A stretch of DNA of 64,000 nt from Okapia johnstoni (GCA_024291935.2 CM044311.1:19987001-20051000), one strand, 5' to 3'. Numbered from the stretch's first letter, positions 44,497 to 55,327 are shown. Translations and numbers: made by a program. The notes: a model not told the origin generated them from the sequence alone.

Positions 44497-44668
44497 TTGC
44501 TGTTGTTCTGTCACTAAGTTGTGTATGACTTTTCGTAACCCCATAAACTGCAGCATGCCAGGCTTCCCTGTCCTTCACTATCTCCTGCAGTTTGCTCAAA
44601 CTCATGTCCATTGAGTTGATAATGCCATTCAACTATCTCATCCTCTGTCACCCCCTTCTCCTGCCCTG
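44497..44668 (-). repeat. BovB LINE 3' end, left part
   Basis: Antisense: 'gctgttgttctgtcactaag', 'catgccaggcttccctgtcc', 'caactatctcatcctctgtc'. Split by a BOV-A2. Confidence 0.9.
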
Positions 44669-44943
44669 CTGCTGCTGCTGCTGCTAAGTCGCTTCAGTCG
44701 TGTCCAACTCTGTGCGACCCCATTGACGGCAACCCACCAGGCTCCCCATTCCCTGGGATTCTCCAGGCAAGAACACTGGAGTGGGTTGCCATTTCCTTCT
44801 TCAATGCATGAAAATGAAAAGTGAAAGTGAAGTCGCTCAGTCGTCCGACTCTTAGCGACCCCATGGACTGCAGCCTACCAAGCCCCTCCCTCCATGGGAT
44901 TCTCCAGGCAAGAGTACTGGAGTGGGTGCCACTGCCTTCCCCA
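44669..44943 (-). repeat. BOV-A2 dimeric SINE nested in BovB
   Basis: Antisense copy starting with (ctg)n. The perfect 12-bp duplication tctcctgccctg lies at 44657-44668 and 44944-44955, inside the older BovB. Confidence 0.96.
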
Positions 44944-44955
44944 TCTCCTGCCCTG

Positions 44956-45128
44956 ATTCTTTCCCAATATCAGGGTCATTTTCAATGAGTCCGCTCTTTG
45001 CATCAGGTGACCAAAGTATTGGAGCTTCAGCTTCAGCATCAGTCCTTCCAATGAAAATTTAAGATTGATTTCCTTTCAGATTGGTTGTTTTGATGTCCTC
45101 CTGTCCAAGGACTCTCAAGAATCTTCTC
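44956..45128 (-). repeat. BovB LINE 3' end, right part
   Basis: Continues the same BovB: 'ctttcccaatatcagggtca', 'tattggagcttcagcttcag', ending 'actctcaagaatcttctcc'. Confidence 0.9.
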
Positions 45129-45132
45129 CTTG

Positions 45133-45470
45133 AGCCCTCTCCATTGGTATTTGTAGGGAATTAAAACTGTTCAAACCTTCACCATGGCTCCAACATCTAA
45201 CCGCCATAAAGACCAGAGCTACTTGCCCCCGATCCCTAACTCTTGTTTTACTCAGGATTTAACCCAATGGGTTCTTTTTTGAGGAATTGTTTTATGGTTT
45301 ACTCTGAGAGTAATACATTTATTTTGCATCATTTGGTGCCTGTGTGTCATTTTTTCCTGATATATCTTTATGGAGGTTGTGTGGAAGCCTGCAGGATGTC
45401 CATTTGGAGTCCCAGGCCCCCAGATAAAACATTTACATTAAGTACCCATTTTACTACAATTTGGTGAACT
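45133..45470 (+). repeat. Possible LTR fragment
   Basis: The segment 'gagagtaatacatttatttt' followed by 'gcatcatttggtgcctgtgt' and 'gagtcccaggcccccagata' has the look of a retroviral R/U5 region, but I cannot name it. It follows the BovB directly. Confidence 0.25.
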
Positions 45471-46169
45471 TGATAAGTGTAGATAGCTTTTTATTATTTT
45501 AAATGGCTAGGGAAGTGTAATTTATGACTATAAGCTACCATTTAACATTTCAAATAAACTCATCTATTAGAAGAGGTGTAGACTGTTTTGAAATAAATGC
45601 ACTGAAGAAACAATCTATTTCCATACATAGTATGTGAGGAACACAGCCTTCAAGCTACAATTTCTACCCATACCATCTGCTCTTATTTAATGAAAGTCTA
45701 TTTGATCTGAATGGTGTGGATAATTGCTTCAATCTCTCATTTCATTGTCATTTTGCAAGCCCATTTCTAAAAAGACAAAATGAAAATGGATTGGCCTTAT
45801 TTGGGAAAAAATAGGGGCATATTTTTTATTCAACCAAAATCAATTTCAGGAATATTTTGCTTTCAGTAATCAATGTTTGTTTTAATGAAGAAATGTATAT
45901 CCATCTCTGAGATTCAAAATGCAATAGTTACAATTGTTGACATTATATTTTTTAATTTAGAAAACATTTTTTGTCTCTTTGGAAAGTTTAAAGGGAAAAT
46001 AGAAGGTTATTGGCTTTAATAATGAAAATGCATATGCAGTTGTGAGAAGAAAAGAATAAAAATCATCAAGGAAAATTGAAAAAAAAAGTTTAGGATGAGA
46101 TTTTTTAGTATGAGAGTGAATCTTCAGGGGAAAAGGAGAAAAGTTGACAATGACAAGCAAGGTTTTGGG
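45471..46169. other. Unique stretch
   Basis: 45640-45880 is complex and looks conserved ('gatctgaatggtgtggataa', 'ttcattgtcattttgcaagc'). No gene recognised. Confidence 0.45.
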
Positions 46170-46395
46170 TCAATTTCCAGATGACACACTTGGTAAATAA
46201 TCTTCCTGCTTAATACAAGAGATGCAAAAGAAGCCAGTTTGATCCCTGAATCAGGAAGATTTCCTGGAGGAGGAAATAACAGCCCATTCCAGTATTCTGG
46301 CCTAGAAAATCTTATGGATAGAAGAGCCTGGAGGGCTACCCTCCATCGGGTTGCAAAGAGTTGGACATGACTAAGCATGCATACATACACAACAT
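46170..46395 (+). repeat. Bov-tA SINE, diverged
   Basis: Sense copy: 'gtttgatccctgaatcagga', 'cattccagtattctggccta', tail 'tggacatgactaagcatgc'. The head is badly eroded. Confidence 0.88.
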
Positions 46396-46498
46396 GATTG
46401 AGACTATCTTTGAAGAAGGAAAATTCCTGAAACTTATGGCCCATCCCTAAGTCCCTATTTTAAGATGCATTTGAATACAGAAAAAGAACCTGAATATT

Positions 46499-46860
46499 TA
46501 GAGGTCTGCTTTGGACTGAATATTTGCCCCCACCCCAAATGCATATGTTGAAGCCCTACCTCACAATATGATGATATCTGGAGATGGAGCCCCTGGGATG
46601 TATTTAGGGTAAGATAAAGTAATAAGGATGTAACCACTATCATAGGATCTGTGCCCTTATAAGAAGAAATACCAGAGTTTGCTATCATGCGAGAACACAG
46701 GGAGAAGGTGGCAGTCTGCATGCCAGGAAGACAACTCTCACCAGAACCAAACATGCTGGAAACTTGATCTCCAACTTCCAGATTCCAGAACTATGAGGAA
46801 ATAAGTTTCTGTTGGCTAAGCCACCAGTTTATGCTATTTATAGCAATTCAAGCTCATTTA
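46499..46860 (+). repeat. MLT1-type MaLR LTR, sense
   Basis: Near-complete order: 'tttggactgaatatttgccc', 'aaatgcatatgttgaagccc', 'tgatatctggagatggagcc', 'tctgtgcccttataagaaga', 'agaaggtggcagtctgcatg', 'aacttccagattccagaact', 'aaataagtttctgttggcta'. No internal retroviral part. Confidence 0.87.
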
Positions 46861-47494
46861 AAGTCTGATTCTAAGATTTGGGTTATCTCCATATTAGATT
46901 TTAATAATGGAGGAAGAAATTGGTCTCTCATCAAATATTTCAGGGTCTTCAAGATTGAAGAGTGACATAAGAAATAAAAAGCTATTCTAAGTTAATTTTT
47001 GACAGTTGGAGGTATGTATCACCATATATAAATATATAGAAAATAGTTTTGTTGTGATTTTTGAAATTATAGGGTGACAAACTTATTATGCAGTATTTAA
47101 TTGCTAACAAGAATTATTAAGTTTATGGTATAAATTATGTTTCATACCAAGTGTTTGAAAATATAAACTATAACCTAAGTGTATGGCATTCTAGAAGTTC
47201 CATGTTTCCATTAATTTCTATAAGTAGAAAGATAATGATTAATTCAAAACTTCTTTTATATAGTAATTTAGTATTTCTGAGCAATAGGAACTAAAGCTAT
47301 TCAAATAAGCAATAATATAGCTTACTTTTTAGCTACAATGTAGCTCATGGTAGCTTGTGCATTCTGTGAATGTTTAAAAACTCACAAATAGGCTACAGAA
47401 ATTTGAGTCATTCTTAATTTAAATTCAGTCTGATGCATTAGTTAAGTGTACATAGTAGGATTATCAAGGTTAAAATTTTTCTCTGCTACCTGAT
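46861..47494. other. Unique AT-rich stretch
   Basis: No recognised element. Confidence 0.5.
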
Positions 47495-47680
47495 AACTTG
47501 AAGAAAATGATATATTTCATGGGTTAGTTGAGTAATTTAATCTCTCAAATATCTCAACTCTCTCATCTTTAAAATGGGAATAATGGGCACTTTCTCAAAG
47601 TGTTGTTTGTGGATAAAATAATGAAAAGCAATTAGAATTGTGGTTCATTCATGGTAATAATCTGATAATTATCATCTCCC
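47495..47680 (+). repeat. MIR SINE, sense
   Basis: 'taacttgaagaaaatga...', 'gagtaatttaatctctcaa', 'ctctctcatctttaaaatgg' and 'gaataatgggcac', then 'tttgtggataaaataatgaa', follow the MIR core and 3' half. Confidence 0.72.
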
Positions 47681-47917
47681 TCTTTTTTTTTTACCTTTTA
47701 ACTCATGTTTCTACATGAATGTACACGCAGATGTTTAAGTAAATGTTTAAGTAGATGTTTAAGATGTTTAGTTAACTGAATTCCATCAAATTCTTTAAGA
47801 GTAGGTTGGCTCTCTGCCTCACTGTTCCTATATATAGTTTTATAGTTTACCTATGGAGAAAACTTTGAGAAAAGATTAAAATATATGTGGAAATAAATGA
47901 AGACCTAGCAAAAGCTA

Positions 47918-48490
47918 TTTATTCAGAGTTTGCTATAGAAAATGAGTCAGCCACCACCATGTAGGTTTTGGCAGAGACTCAAAAGCAGTCAGAGGAGTTT
48001 ATAGTGAAAAAAGAGAAGGCTGCAGGTGTCACTGATTGGAAGTTTTTAGCATGGAGAAGCTGGAGGTGGGCTGACTAAAAAGAGACCTCCTATGTGATTG
48101 GTTAGGGGTGCACATTGGACTTTTATTGGTTAGTCCTACATTGGAAAGAGGTACAAAAAATAGGGAAGCTGTCAGGTATTATGTCCTGGCAATCTGAGTG
48201 TCTTGTTAGTGAGGTTTTTATTTGGATTCTCGGATTATTAGTAGAGATGGTGATCTTACTTACTACCTGTCTGACTTAGAAGGCTGGTTTCCTGTAGATA
48301 ATGAGTTATTTTCCTAGCCTGATTGCTACGTGTTGAGAATCAAGAGTTCTTCTTTTGTATATGGCCTGGCCCTTGTCCTTTTGTATACTTAGTCTTCATG
48401 TGTTTTGGCTGTACACCAAGAATATATTTCTAAAATTCTCAAAATCACAGAGTATGCAACCATGATCATTTTTTAAAGTATATGCTTTGC
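47918..48490 (-). repeat. Probable solo LTR, antisense
   Basis: The minus strand has AATAAA near its 3' end (complement of tatttattcag at 47919-47929). The block 'actcaaaagcagtcagagga', 'gattggttaggggtgcacat' and 'tggacttttattggttagtc' carries CCAAT-like boxes on the minus strand (ccaataaaagt, accaatcaca), as in a U3 promoter. No coding retroviral region is attached. Family not identified; the right boundary is approximate. Confidence 0.5.
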
Positions 48491-48508
48491 TGTAATTATA
48501 GGTATAAG

Positions 48509-48706
48509 ATAACTCATGTTGTGTCCAACTCTTTGCATCCCCATGGACTGTAGCCCACCAGGCTCCTCTGTCCATGGAATTCTCCAGGCAAGAATACTGG
48601 AGTGAGTAGCCATTCCCTTTTCCAGGGGATCTTCCCAAGTAGGGATCAAACCTGAGTCTCCTGGTTGCAGGTAGATTCTTTGCCATCTGAGCCACCAGGG
48701 AAGCAC
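48509..48706 (-). repeat. Bov-tA SINE with 15-bp target duplication
   Basis: Antisense copy. The duplication aatta(t/c)aggt(a/g)taag (two transitions) lies at 48494-48508 and 48707-48721. Confidence 0.95.
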
Positions 48707-48783
48707 AATTACAGGTGTAAGTTAATAATATAATTAATTTATACTATTTTAATTTGATTGTATTAATTTACTTGATGAATTCT

Positions 48784-48993
48784 ATTCAGTTCAGTTCAGT
48801 CACTCAGTCGTGTCTGACTCTTTGTGACCCCATGAATCGCAGCATGCCAGGCCTCCCTGTCCGTCACCAACTCCCGGAGTTTACACAAACTCATGTCCAT
48901 TGAGTCGGTGATGCCATCTAACCATCTCTTCCTCTGTCGTCCCCTTCTGCTCATGCCTTCAATCTTTCCCAACGTCATGGTCTTTTCAAATGA
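48784..48993 (-). repeat. BovB LINE 3'-end fragment
   Basis: Antisense: 'tcagttcagttcagtcactc', 'atgaatcgcagcatgccagg', 'actcatgtccattgagtcgg', ending 'cccaacgtcatggtcttttc'. Low divergence. Confidence 0.94.
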
Positions 48994-49106
48994 TATATTT
49001 TTCTTCTAACAACCTCAATTTAACTGCTTTATTGCATATCTTGGTAATTTTGCACAAAATGATGAATGCATTTAGTAAAGAATGACTGAGCTGTTTTTGT
49101 TTATGT

Positions 49107-49292
49107 GTGAAAGTGAAAGTCGCTCAGTCATGTCTGACTCTTTGTGACCCCTGTGGACTATACAGTCCATGGAATTCTCTAGGCCAGAATACTGAAGTGG
49201 GAAACTTTTCCCTTCTCCAGGGGATCTTCCCAACCTAGATATCAAACCCAGTTTTCCCACATTGCAGGTGGATTCTTTACCAGTTGAGTCAT
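49107..49292 (-). repeat. Bov-tA SINE
   Basis: Antisense: 'gtgaaagtgaaagtcgctca' to 'ttctttaccagttgagtca'. A small deletion removes part of the caccaggctcctctg region. Confidence 0.93.
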
Positions 49293-50296
49293 CTATAAAA
49301 TTACAGAATACATCATATACCCTTAGGATAGCAAAAGTATACAAACTAAAAAAACTGTTTTATAAGATTTTTACTAATTCGGGATACATTTCAAATATCC
49401 CCTCACACTTACTCTTGAGATAGCAGGTAGGAAGAGTCAAAGAGGATCCTTCCTCATGGGCTTTGGTTCTTGGTAAGGACACAGAGAAGAATCTGAGGTC
49501 TTACCCATGGCAAAAACAAGTTTTTTGAAGAAAAAAACAGAAAGAACACCTCAAGGAAGAGGTGGGCCAAGCCAAGAGAGACACACACTGGAATGATGAG
49601 GTGTGAGATTTTTTAAGACAAGACTTTTACATATTCATCTAGGTGGGCTAGATGACTGTGAACTGACATTTTGACAGACAGTTGCAAGCTACATAACAAC
49701 AGTCTCTACTGTGCATGTCTCTCCATAATTCACTCCGTTATGGTCAGATGTATGTATGTATAGAATATTTATGAACACTAAATTGGCTCTTGGGGTTTCC
49801 CTGGTGGCTCAGACCGTAAAGAATCTTCCTGCAATGCGGAAGACCTGGGTTAAATCCCTGGGTCAGGAAGATCCAATGGAGAAGGGAATGGCTACACACT
49901 CCAGTATTCTTACCTGGAGAATTCCATGGACAGAGGAGCCTAGTCCTTGGGACTGCAAAGAGTCAGACACAACTGAGAAACTAACACTACTAATAGGCTC
50001 TTGGCTGTTTAAAATCACTTGAGGACATAGCTGTGCATCAAGGGTGCATGTGCCAGAATTGGTGAATTCCCTATGGTTAGTTTGTATCTACTGTGAACCT
50101 AGGGCACATGCAACTGAGTTGGAAAAGACTCTGGGGTTATTTTGTAGCATATTGGCGAGATTTCCTGGGCTACACTGGGTGTAGGGTGGGGTTTAGAGGT
50201 CAAATTTAATTATTTTCAGCTATGCCACCCCTGTTGCTCATGTCTAACTTCCTATCTAACAAGACTAGCAAGAGTTAAAATGTTTCTTTTTTCTGA
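49293..50296. other. Unassigned sequence, possibly LTR-derived
   Basis: Excluding the SINE at 49794-49995, the two flanks (49390-49784 and 50005-50270) have the mixed composition of LTR sequence ('ggtaaggacacagagaagaa', 'ttggcgagatttcctgggct'), but I cannot match a family. Confidence 0.3.
49794..49995 (+). repeat. Bov-tA SINE with 9-bp target duplication
   Basis: Sense copy from ggtttccctggtggctcaga. The perfect duplication ggctcttgg lies at 49785-49793 and 49996-50004. About 15 bases are missing near 49940 (gcctagtccttggg). Confidence 0.94.
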
Positions 50297-50310
50297 TTAA
50301 TTATTCAATT

Positions 50311-51054
50311 CAGTCAGTTCAGTTCAGTTAAGTCTCTCAATCCTGTCCGACTATTTGCGACCCCATGAATTGCAGCACACCAGGCCTCCCTGTCCATCAC
50401 CAACTCCTGGAGTTTACCCAAACCCATGTCCATCGAGCCAGTGATGCCATCCAACCATCTCATCCTCTGTCGACCCCTTCTCCTCCTTTCCCCAATCCTT
50501 CCCAGCATCAGGGTCTTTTCCAATGAGTCAACTCTTTGCATGAGGTGGCCAAAGTATTGAAGTTTCAGCTTCAACATCAGTCCTTCCAATGAACACCCAG
50601 GACTGATCTCTTTTAGGATGGACTGGTTGGATCTCCTTGCAGTCCAAGGGACTCTCAAGAGTCTTCCCCAACACCATAGTTCAAAAGCATCAATTCTTCG
50701 GAGCTCAGCTTTCTTCACCGTCCAACTCTCACATCCATACATGACCACTGGAAAAACCATAGCCTTGACTGGACGGACCTTTGTTGGCAAAGTAATGTCT
50801 CTGCTTTTAAATATGCTATCTAGGTTGGCCATAACCTTCCTTCCAAGGAGTAAGCGTCTTTTAATTTCATGGCTGCAATCTCCATCAGCAGTGATTTTGG
50901 AGCCCCCAAAAAATCAAATCTGACACTGTTTCCACCATTTCCCCATCTATTTCCCATGAAGTGATGGGACCAGATGCCATGATCTTAGTTTTCTGAACAT
51001 TGAGTTTTAAGCCAACTTTTTCACTCTCCTCTTTCACTTTCATCAAGAGGCTCT
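50311..51054 (-). mobile_element. BovB LINE 3' end with perfect 14-bp target duplication
   Basis: Antisense BovB of 744 bp, from tail to the 'aaagagcctcttgatgaaag' region. The duplication ttaattattcaatt is perfect at 50297-50310 and 51055-51068, so this is a genuine 5'-truncated insertion, not a broken longer element. Divergence from other copies is low. Confidence 0.97.
50314..50832 (-). pseudogene. BovB ORF2 C-terminal fragment
   Basis: An uninterrupted 172-codon frame reaching the natural end of BovB ORF2 (final residues LRDLTELN). Visible landmarks are [57 protein letters not shown] and [20 protein letters not shown]. This part lies downstream of the reverse-transcriptase domain and its role is poorly defined. 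The RT and endonuclease were never inserted. It has no start of its own and no expected product. Confidence 0.88.
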
Positions 51055-51068
51055 TTAATTATTCAATT

Positions 51069-51933
51069 ACTAATAAAATAAACCCCTACAAAACTAAAGA
51101 TAAGACCCTCATGATACATATAACATTCTTTTATTTAAAATAAATTAAAAAAATATATTTTAGGGGAGCCCATTTTTTTCACAGTGTGTAATTCCATACT
51201 TCTTTAAAACTGCAAAGCAGGGTTCAAAAATGTCTTACTTTTGCAGATGAATTCAATTGAATTCATCCATTTTATCAAAGAAAAATTGCAAGGAACACTG
51301 ATTAGCTCTTATTAACATGAAAAAAGACACAAAGCCCATAAATAGGTAGCAAGGAAACTTTCAAATTAGTAATTAAGAATAACAAATTATCATTACCAAC
51401 AATGACTGAAAATTTTAATGCACTGTTGTACAAGATTTTCTGAAATAACTTTTTAAATAGAGTGACTGTTTTAGTTGAAGTTAGACATCATAATGGTGTT
51501 ATACACTGAAAACCTTTTGGCCTTTTAGTTGTTGAAATGGCTTCTACATTTCTGGAAGTGCAGCAGTAAAATAATAAAAGTAAATTGAGCTAAAGAAATC
51601 TCTTTCTCTAGTATTCATGCCAAACCATTCAGAAACACATTAAATCATCATTTGAATAATTTATGGGTAGTCATTGTCATGATGTGATGTGTGGTTTGTG
51701 ATTATGGGCAGCTTTTTAAAATTAGGTTTCTGGACTTAAATTTAGGAAATAAATTAATGGTTAAAGCTCAGGGAACCTCATCTATGACTAAACTCTACCC
51801 CAATGCTTTCAGTGTACTGAACCCAACTGTAACAGATCCCTACTTGTCCTACCCAGCAAAGAAAATCTACTGATAACAGGATGTGGTAAAAGAAAGTACA
51901 GTGTTTATTTTAGAGCATCAAGTAAGGGAGATG
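51069..51933. other. Unique AT-rich stretch
   Basis: No recognised element. 51691-51873 holds a 60-codon frame without features. Confidence 0.5.
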
Positions 51934-52023
51934 TTGTGCTTCCCTGGTGGCTCAGATGGAAAGAAGCCGTCTGCAATGCAGGAGACCCACGTTCGATCCC
52001 TGGGTCAGGAAGATCCCCTGAAG
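51934..52023 (+). repeat. Bov-tA SINE, head only
   Basis: Sense tRNA-derived head: 'tgcttccctggtggctcaga' to 'caggaagatcccctgaagtc', with an intact B-box-like ggttcgatccc variant (cgttcgatccc). The body is missing. Confidence 0.92.
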
Positions 52024-52348
52024 TCTTGGATCCATTTCAGCTTGCTTTTTGAGTTTGGGATTTTTTTATAAAGGTGAAAAGCAAAGAAGCTGGAATTAAT
52101 CTTTGTCTTGTGACAGTTCTGTGACATTTCTTAATCATAATTTCAGGAGTCAGAATATCTATGATTTGTGATTTTTAGGCTGGCCAGGTGGTCCATGGTG
52201 CCAGGGTCTGTTATATCACCTTGCCCTGGAGAAACAAGCTGAGTTGGTACTTTAATTATGATATCTATAGTAGCACTTTTGGTTATCAACAACAGTTTTA
52301 GTCATCTGTCTCTGGTTAATTAGTGCTCAATTAGCACACGGATGAGGT
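52024..52348. other. Unique stretch
   Basis: No recognised element. Confidence 0.5.
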
Positions 52349-52361
52349 CATAGGGGACAAG

Positions 52362-52636
52362 CTGCTGCTGCTGCTAAATCGCTTCCGTCATGTCTGACTC
52401 TGTGCGATCCCATAGATGGCAGCCCACGAGGACCCCCCGTCCCTGGGATTCTCCAGGCAAGAATACAGTAGTGGGTTGCCATTTCCTTCTCCAATGCATG
52501 AAAGTGAAAAGTGAAAGTGAAGTCGTTCAGTCGTGTCTGACTCTTAGCGACCCCATGGACTGCAGCCTACCAGGCTCCTCCGTCCATGGGATTTTCCAGG
52601 CAAGAATACTCGAGTGGGTTGCCATTGCCTTCTTTG
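52362..52636 (-). repeat. BOV-A2 dimeric SINE with 13-bp target duplication
   Basis: Antisense copy with (ctg)n start and both BovA units. The perfect duplication cataggggacaag lies at 52349-52361 and 52637-52649. Low divergence. Confidence 0.97.
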
Positions 52637-52649
52637 CATAGGGGACAAG

Positions 52650-53234
52650 AAAGAGAATAAAATTTTGGACAGAGAGATTAATAGCAAACAGTAATGGAAC
52701 TTGGTTTTAGGGAGACTGAGTTTCATTAGTAGAATAGAATACTACTGGCCTTAGTATTTAAAAAGCATATACCCTAATTATAAATGGCCTGGCTTGTTAG
52801 AGACACTGTGAACACTTGGTGTATATAAACTCACTTTTTATTACATGTTTCTAACTCAATCTAAATAAATTTTCATAGAAGATCAAGGATTGTGTTAAAA
52901 GAGCCTTTTCAGGTGAAAAAAAAAAAAGATAAAGCTATGACTTTCATGCAGCTATAACAATGAACAAATCATAAAATATTTTATTTACTTCATTCAATGT
53001 GGGAAACAGAAAAATATTATTATAACTTGGCCAAAAAAGAATAAGAAAAGCAGTCATAGGCGTGTAGAATTATAAGATAGCTCAAAGACAATAAAAAGTT
53101 TTAATCATATAACCCAGTAGCGTGTGCTGGATATAGACAATGCACATGTGTAAAGGAGGTCAAAGACTATGAGAGACTGGAATCATGAGACCTGGAGTGC
53201 CTATCCTCTAGGCAATGCATAGTTTTCACTGAAT

Positions 53235-53235
<1 letters not shown>
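52650..53235. other. Unique AT-rich stretch
   Basis: No recognised element; an A-run lies near 52917. Confidence 0.5.

Positions 53236-53279
<44 letters not shown>
53236..53279. repeat. (GT)22 microsatellite
   Basis: Forty-four bases of perfect GT. It is not attached to a SINE tail, unlike the CA tract at 37711. Confidence 0.98.
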
Positions 53280-53280
<1 letters not shown>

Positions 53281-53378
53281 TTCTATAAGAAGCTTTTTTG
53301 TTGTTAGCAATGAGATAATAATTTCCTGACTTTTATCCAGCTAGATAAAGCACTCAGCATGTTCACTTTTAAGTATCA

Positions 53379-53380
<2 letters not shown>

Positions 53381-53421
<41 letters not shown>

Positions 53422-53437
53422 ATACACACACACATAC
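53381..53437. repeat. (TCTA)10 plus CA-rich microsatellite
   Basis: Ten perfect TCTA units (53381-53420) run into tatacacacacacacatacag. With the (GT)22 100 bp away it forms a compound, probably highly variable locus. Confidence 0.97.
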
Positions 53438-53733
53438 AGTGTTCCAATTGTTGAGGTGATTGGTTAAAATAGATATAAATCAGTTCAGGTCAGGTATCCT
53501 TTCAGAGACAAAATACATGGAAAAAATGGCCAGAATACATATTGCAATAAAATTTAAACCTACAACCTCTGTAGTAACCAGTCCAAGAAGCCAAAACACA
53601 ATATTTGATGCAATCATCCCAGGAGGCTCAGAATTGACCAATGATTGCCATTTTCCCTAATTTTTTTACCCTACTTCCAAATCAGGATCAAATGGAGAAA
53701 GCCAAATATGTTCCCCAAACCAGCCACATAGGA
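53438..53733. other. Unique stretch
   Basis: No recognised element. Confidence 0.5.
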
Positions 53734-53942
53734 TTTGTTGTTGTTTTAGCCGTTAAGTCTTGACCCACTCTTTTTGCGACTCCATGGACTATAGCCCCCT
53801 AAACTCCTCTGTCCACTGAATTTTCCAGTAAAAAAATACTGTAGTGGGTTGCCATTTCCTTCTCCAGAGGATCTTCCCAACACAAGGACTAAACCTGTGC
53901 CTCTTGAATTGCATCTGGATTCTTTATCACAGAGCCACCTGC
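53734..53942 (-). repeat. Bov-tA SINE, diverged
   Basis: Antisense: 'ttgttgttttagccgttaag', 'ctgtagtgggttgccatttc', tRNA-like end 'tctttatcacagagccacct'. Directly followed by another Bov-tA. Confidence 0.92.
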
Positions 53943-53945
53943 ATG

Positions 53946-54183
53946 CTGTGTGCTAAGTCACTACAGTTGTGTCCAACTCATTGCGACACTATGGACTGTA
54001 GCCCACCAGTCTCTTCTGCCCATAGGATTCTCCAGGCAAGAATACCGGAGTGGGTTGTCATGCCTCCTCCAGGTGATCTTCCCAAACCAGGGACTGAACC
54101 CGTGTATCTTAAGTCTATTGCATTGGCAGGCAGGTTCTTTACTATTAGCTCCACCTGGAATCTTGCTGAGCAACCTAGGAAGC
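53946..54183 (-). repeat. Bov-tA SINE
   Basis: Antisense: gtgtgctaagtcactacagt to 'ttactattagctccacctgg'. Abuts the previous SINE in the same orientation. Confidence 0.93.
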
Positions 54184-54199
54184 CCTTAATTACTTAAGA

Positions 54200-54611
54200 T
54201 AGTTCAGTTCAGTTCAGTCACTAAGTAGTGTCCCACTCTTTGCAACCCCATGAACTGCAGCACACCAGGCTTCCCTGTTCATCACCAACTCCCAGAGTTT
54301 ATTCAAACTCATGTCCATTGAGTCGGTGATGCCATCCAACAACCTCATCCTCTGTCATCCCCTTCTCCTCCTGCCTTCAATCTTTCCCTGCCTCAGGGTC
54401 TTTTCAAACGAGTCAGTTCTTCGCATCAGGTGGCCAAAGTATTGGAGCTTCAGCTTCAGCATCAGTCCTTCCAATGAATATTAACGACTGATTTCCTTTA
54501 CGATGGACTGGTTGGATCTCCTTGCAGTCCAAGGGACTCTCAAGAGTCTTCTCCAACACCACAGTTCAAAAGCATCAGTTCTTTGGCACTCAGCTTTTTA
54601 TAATCCAGCTC
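54200..54611 (-). repeat. BovB LINE 3' end, left part
   Basis: Antisense from tail ('gttcagttcagttcagtcac') to 'ggcactcagctttttataat'. Split by a sense Bov-tA and continued at 54829. Confidence 0.93.
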
Positions 54612-54828
54612 TCAGAGGTGGACTCAGAGGGTAAAACGTCTGCCTGCAACGCGGGAGACGTGGGTTCGATCCCTGGGTCGGGAAGATCCCCTGGAGATGG
54701 AAATGACAACCCACTCCAGTACTCTTGCCTGGAGAATCCCATGGACAGAGGAGCCTGGTAGGCTACAGTCCACGGGGTCACAAAGAGTCGGACATGACTG
54801 ACCAACTTCACTTTCACTTTCTTTCCTT
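54612..54828 (+). repeat. Bov-tA SINE nested in BovB
   Basis: Sense copy: 'agaggtggactcagagggta', 'gtgggttcgatccctgggtc', 'tggagaatcccatggacaga', tail 'gactgaccaacttcactttc'. Both flanks are the same BovB (ctctca at left and ctcacat at right). Exact ends uncertain by a few bases. Confidence 0.92.
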
Positions 54829-55101
54829 TCTCACATACATACATGACTACTGGAAAAACCAAAGCTTTGACTGGATGGACCTTTGTTGGCAGAGGAATGT
54901 CTCTGCTTTTTATATGCTGTCTAGGTTGGTCATAACTTTTCTTCCAAGGGGCAAGCGTCTTTTAATTTCATGGCTGCAGTCACCATCTGCAGTGAGATTG
55001 GAGCCCCCCCAAAATGAAGTCTGTCACTGTTTCCACTATTTCCTCATATGTTTGCCATGAAGTGATAGGACCAGGTGCCATCATCTTAGTTTTCTGAATG
55101 T
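54829..55101 (-). repeat. BovB LINE 3' end, right part
   Basis: It resumes with 'cacatacatacatgactact' and runs to 'atcttagttttctgaatgtc', within the ORF2 C-terminal region. Confidence 0.92.
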
Positions 55102-55128
55102 CTATCAATAAATACATAGATTTTAGTA

Positions 55129-55197
55129 AAAAAATATATATATAATATATATATAGGTTACATAATATATATAGTATGATATATATTATATATAGAT
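55129..55197. repeat. TA-rich low-complexity tract
   Basis: Imperfect (TA)n with ggtt and gtatg interruptions. Confidence 0.9.
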
Positions 55198-55327
55198 TAT
55201 AGTAAAATATAGCAAAATAATTAGTAAATTATAAATTTAAATATGCTTTACCCAATTTAATATAATTAAATTTTATTATGTAATTTTTAGCAATGACTGG
55301 ATTATCTGACTTTCTATATGTTTTGTG

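Noticed and set aside
52390..52641. Open frame of 83 codons that looks clean
   Set aside because: It lies wholly inside the BOV-A2 at 52362-52636. SINEs of this family carry chance frames on both strands, as seen at many other copies here.
53381..53437. Regular short repeats that could suggest a CRISPR-like array
   Set aside because: They are 4-bp and 2-bp microsatellite units without spacers.
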